From: DAOUMU01 sp034409055
Lineage (GTDB): Bacteria; Chloroflexota; Anaerolineae; 4572-78; J111
Length of the DNA: 5,581 bases
Direction: 5' to 3'
Assembly (NCBI GenBank): GCA_034409055.1
Contig: DAOUMU010000050.1
Coordinates: forward strand, 1 to 5,581
Part shown: piece by piece, positions 5,333 through 5,581 of the stretch
Position numbering within the stretch: position 1 is the stretch's first letter
How the letters are laid out: every line of letters begins with the position of its first letter
The notes under the pieces: model-generated
The model's database searches: none
Told to the model about the DNA's origin: nothing
What the model saw: the letters and a program-made list of their open reading frames with translations, nothing else
Made by a program: the position numbers and the translations under genes

Positions 5333-5488
5333 ATGGTGAAACTCTCAAACAATGTATCACAACAGAAGCCACTCCTGACCACCAAACTCTACATTCCCCC
5401 CACCCGCCCTGAACTCGTCTCTCGCCCCCGCCTGATCGAGCGGTTGAATGAGGGATTGGACTTTGGACAAAGTCAAATAGCTCGGTAA
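5333..5488 (+). pseudogene. N-terminal stub of a second MalT-type LuxR regulator
   Basis: From the ATG at 5333 (GGAG 8 nt upstream) the frame reads MVKLSNNVSQQKP and then LLTTKLYIPPTRPELVSRPRL with IERLNEGL. This is the conserved opening of MalT/LAL-type ATP-dependent LuxR regulators. In intact relatives this block is followed within about 10 residues by strand LTLISAPAGFGKTTL, which carries the Walker A P-loop. Here the sequence changes to DFGQSQIAR and stops at 5486-5488, and none of the three forward frames to the window end resumes the family. The product would be 51 residues without ATPase, sensor or HTH. The break lies at about 5456-5460, where a palindrome begins. Insertion of a mobile element or a deletion are both possible; if an element was inserted, the rest of the gene could lie beyond 5581. 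Confidence 0.8.
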
Positions 5489-5496
5489 TGACCGAG
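5455..5496. repeat. two back-to-back palindromes at the break in the LuxR gene
   Basis: GACTTTGGACAAAGTC (5459-5474) is a 7-bp perfect inverted repeat with a 2-nt centre. With one mismatch it extends to 5455-5478. Six bases further on, CTCGGTAATGACCGAG (5481-5496) is a 6-bp perfect inverted repeat with a 4-nt loop. The first begins where homology to LuxR regulators ends, as expected for the tip of an inserted element or a rearrangement joint. No transposase is in the window to support an insertion sequence. Confidence 0.45.
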
Positions 5497-5581
5497 TAGA
5501 AAAAAGTAGCTTAAAAATTGAATAATTGGGCCGGATTTCAGACCGCTACAGGCACTTTTTGGCCTTTTTTGGGCTTTTTGA
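5497..5581. other. AT-rich tail without a recognisable gene
   Basis: No family is recognisable in any frame. Near the end a short unit is repeated with variation, C-T5-GGC (5555-5563), C-T6-GGGC (5564-5574) and T5-GA (5575-5581). This could be the terminal region of a mobile element or simple sequence; the window stops before this can be decided. Confidence 0.3.

Overview
The window reads as a short carotenoid/isoprenoid biosynthesis locus from a bacterium, most likely a member of the Chloroflexota. That assignment is an inference. It rests on the large MalT-type LuxR regulators at both edges, a divergent phytoene synthase of a type I associate with that phylum, and moderately GC-rich coding sequence. 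All supported genes lie on the + strand.

Layout: (1) 1-314 is the 3' end of a MalT-type LuxR regulator, closed by an intrinsic terminator at 351-379. (2) 582-2081 and 2227-3759 are two tandem phytoene-desaturase-like flavoproteins (CrtI family). They are recent duplicates that align with no gap from start codon to near the stop at a constant offset of 1645 bp. (3) 3922-4869 is a phytoene/squalene synthase family protein (CrtB-like). (4) 4950-about 5221 is a broken DUF35-type zinc-ribbon protein, the kind of partner found with acetoacetyl-CoA thiolase and HMG-CoA synthase in the mevalonate pathway. (5) 5255-5283 is a good sigma70-type promoter followed by the N-terminal stub (5333-5488) of a second MalT-type regulator, cut off just before its P-loop. 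(6) 5459-5581 holds short palindromes and a T-rich tail with no recognisable gene.

The synthase should condense two prenyl diphosphates head-to-head, and the two desaturases should then introduce conjugated double bonds. The zinc-ribbon remnant hints that precursor supply through mevalonate was once encoded next door. Spacers of 145, 162 and 80 bp separate the genes. They are long for a tight operon, and each holds inverted repeats that could form RNA structure. No prenyltransferase, cyclase or other carotenoid-modifying gene is present, so the end product cannot be named.

I do not see a clearly new system such as a defence island, CRISPR array or retron. The most unusual points are the duplicated desaturase pair with uneven divergence and a frameshifted C-terminal tail, substituted conserved positions in the synthase, structured intergenic spacers, and the two-gene decay zone at the right edge.
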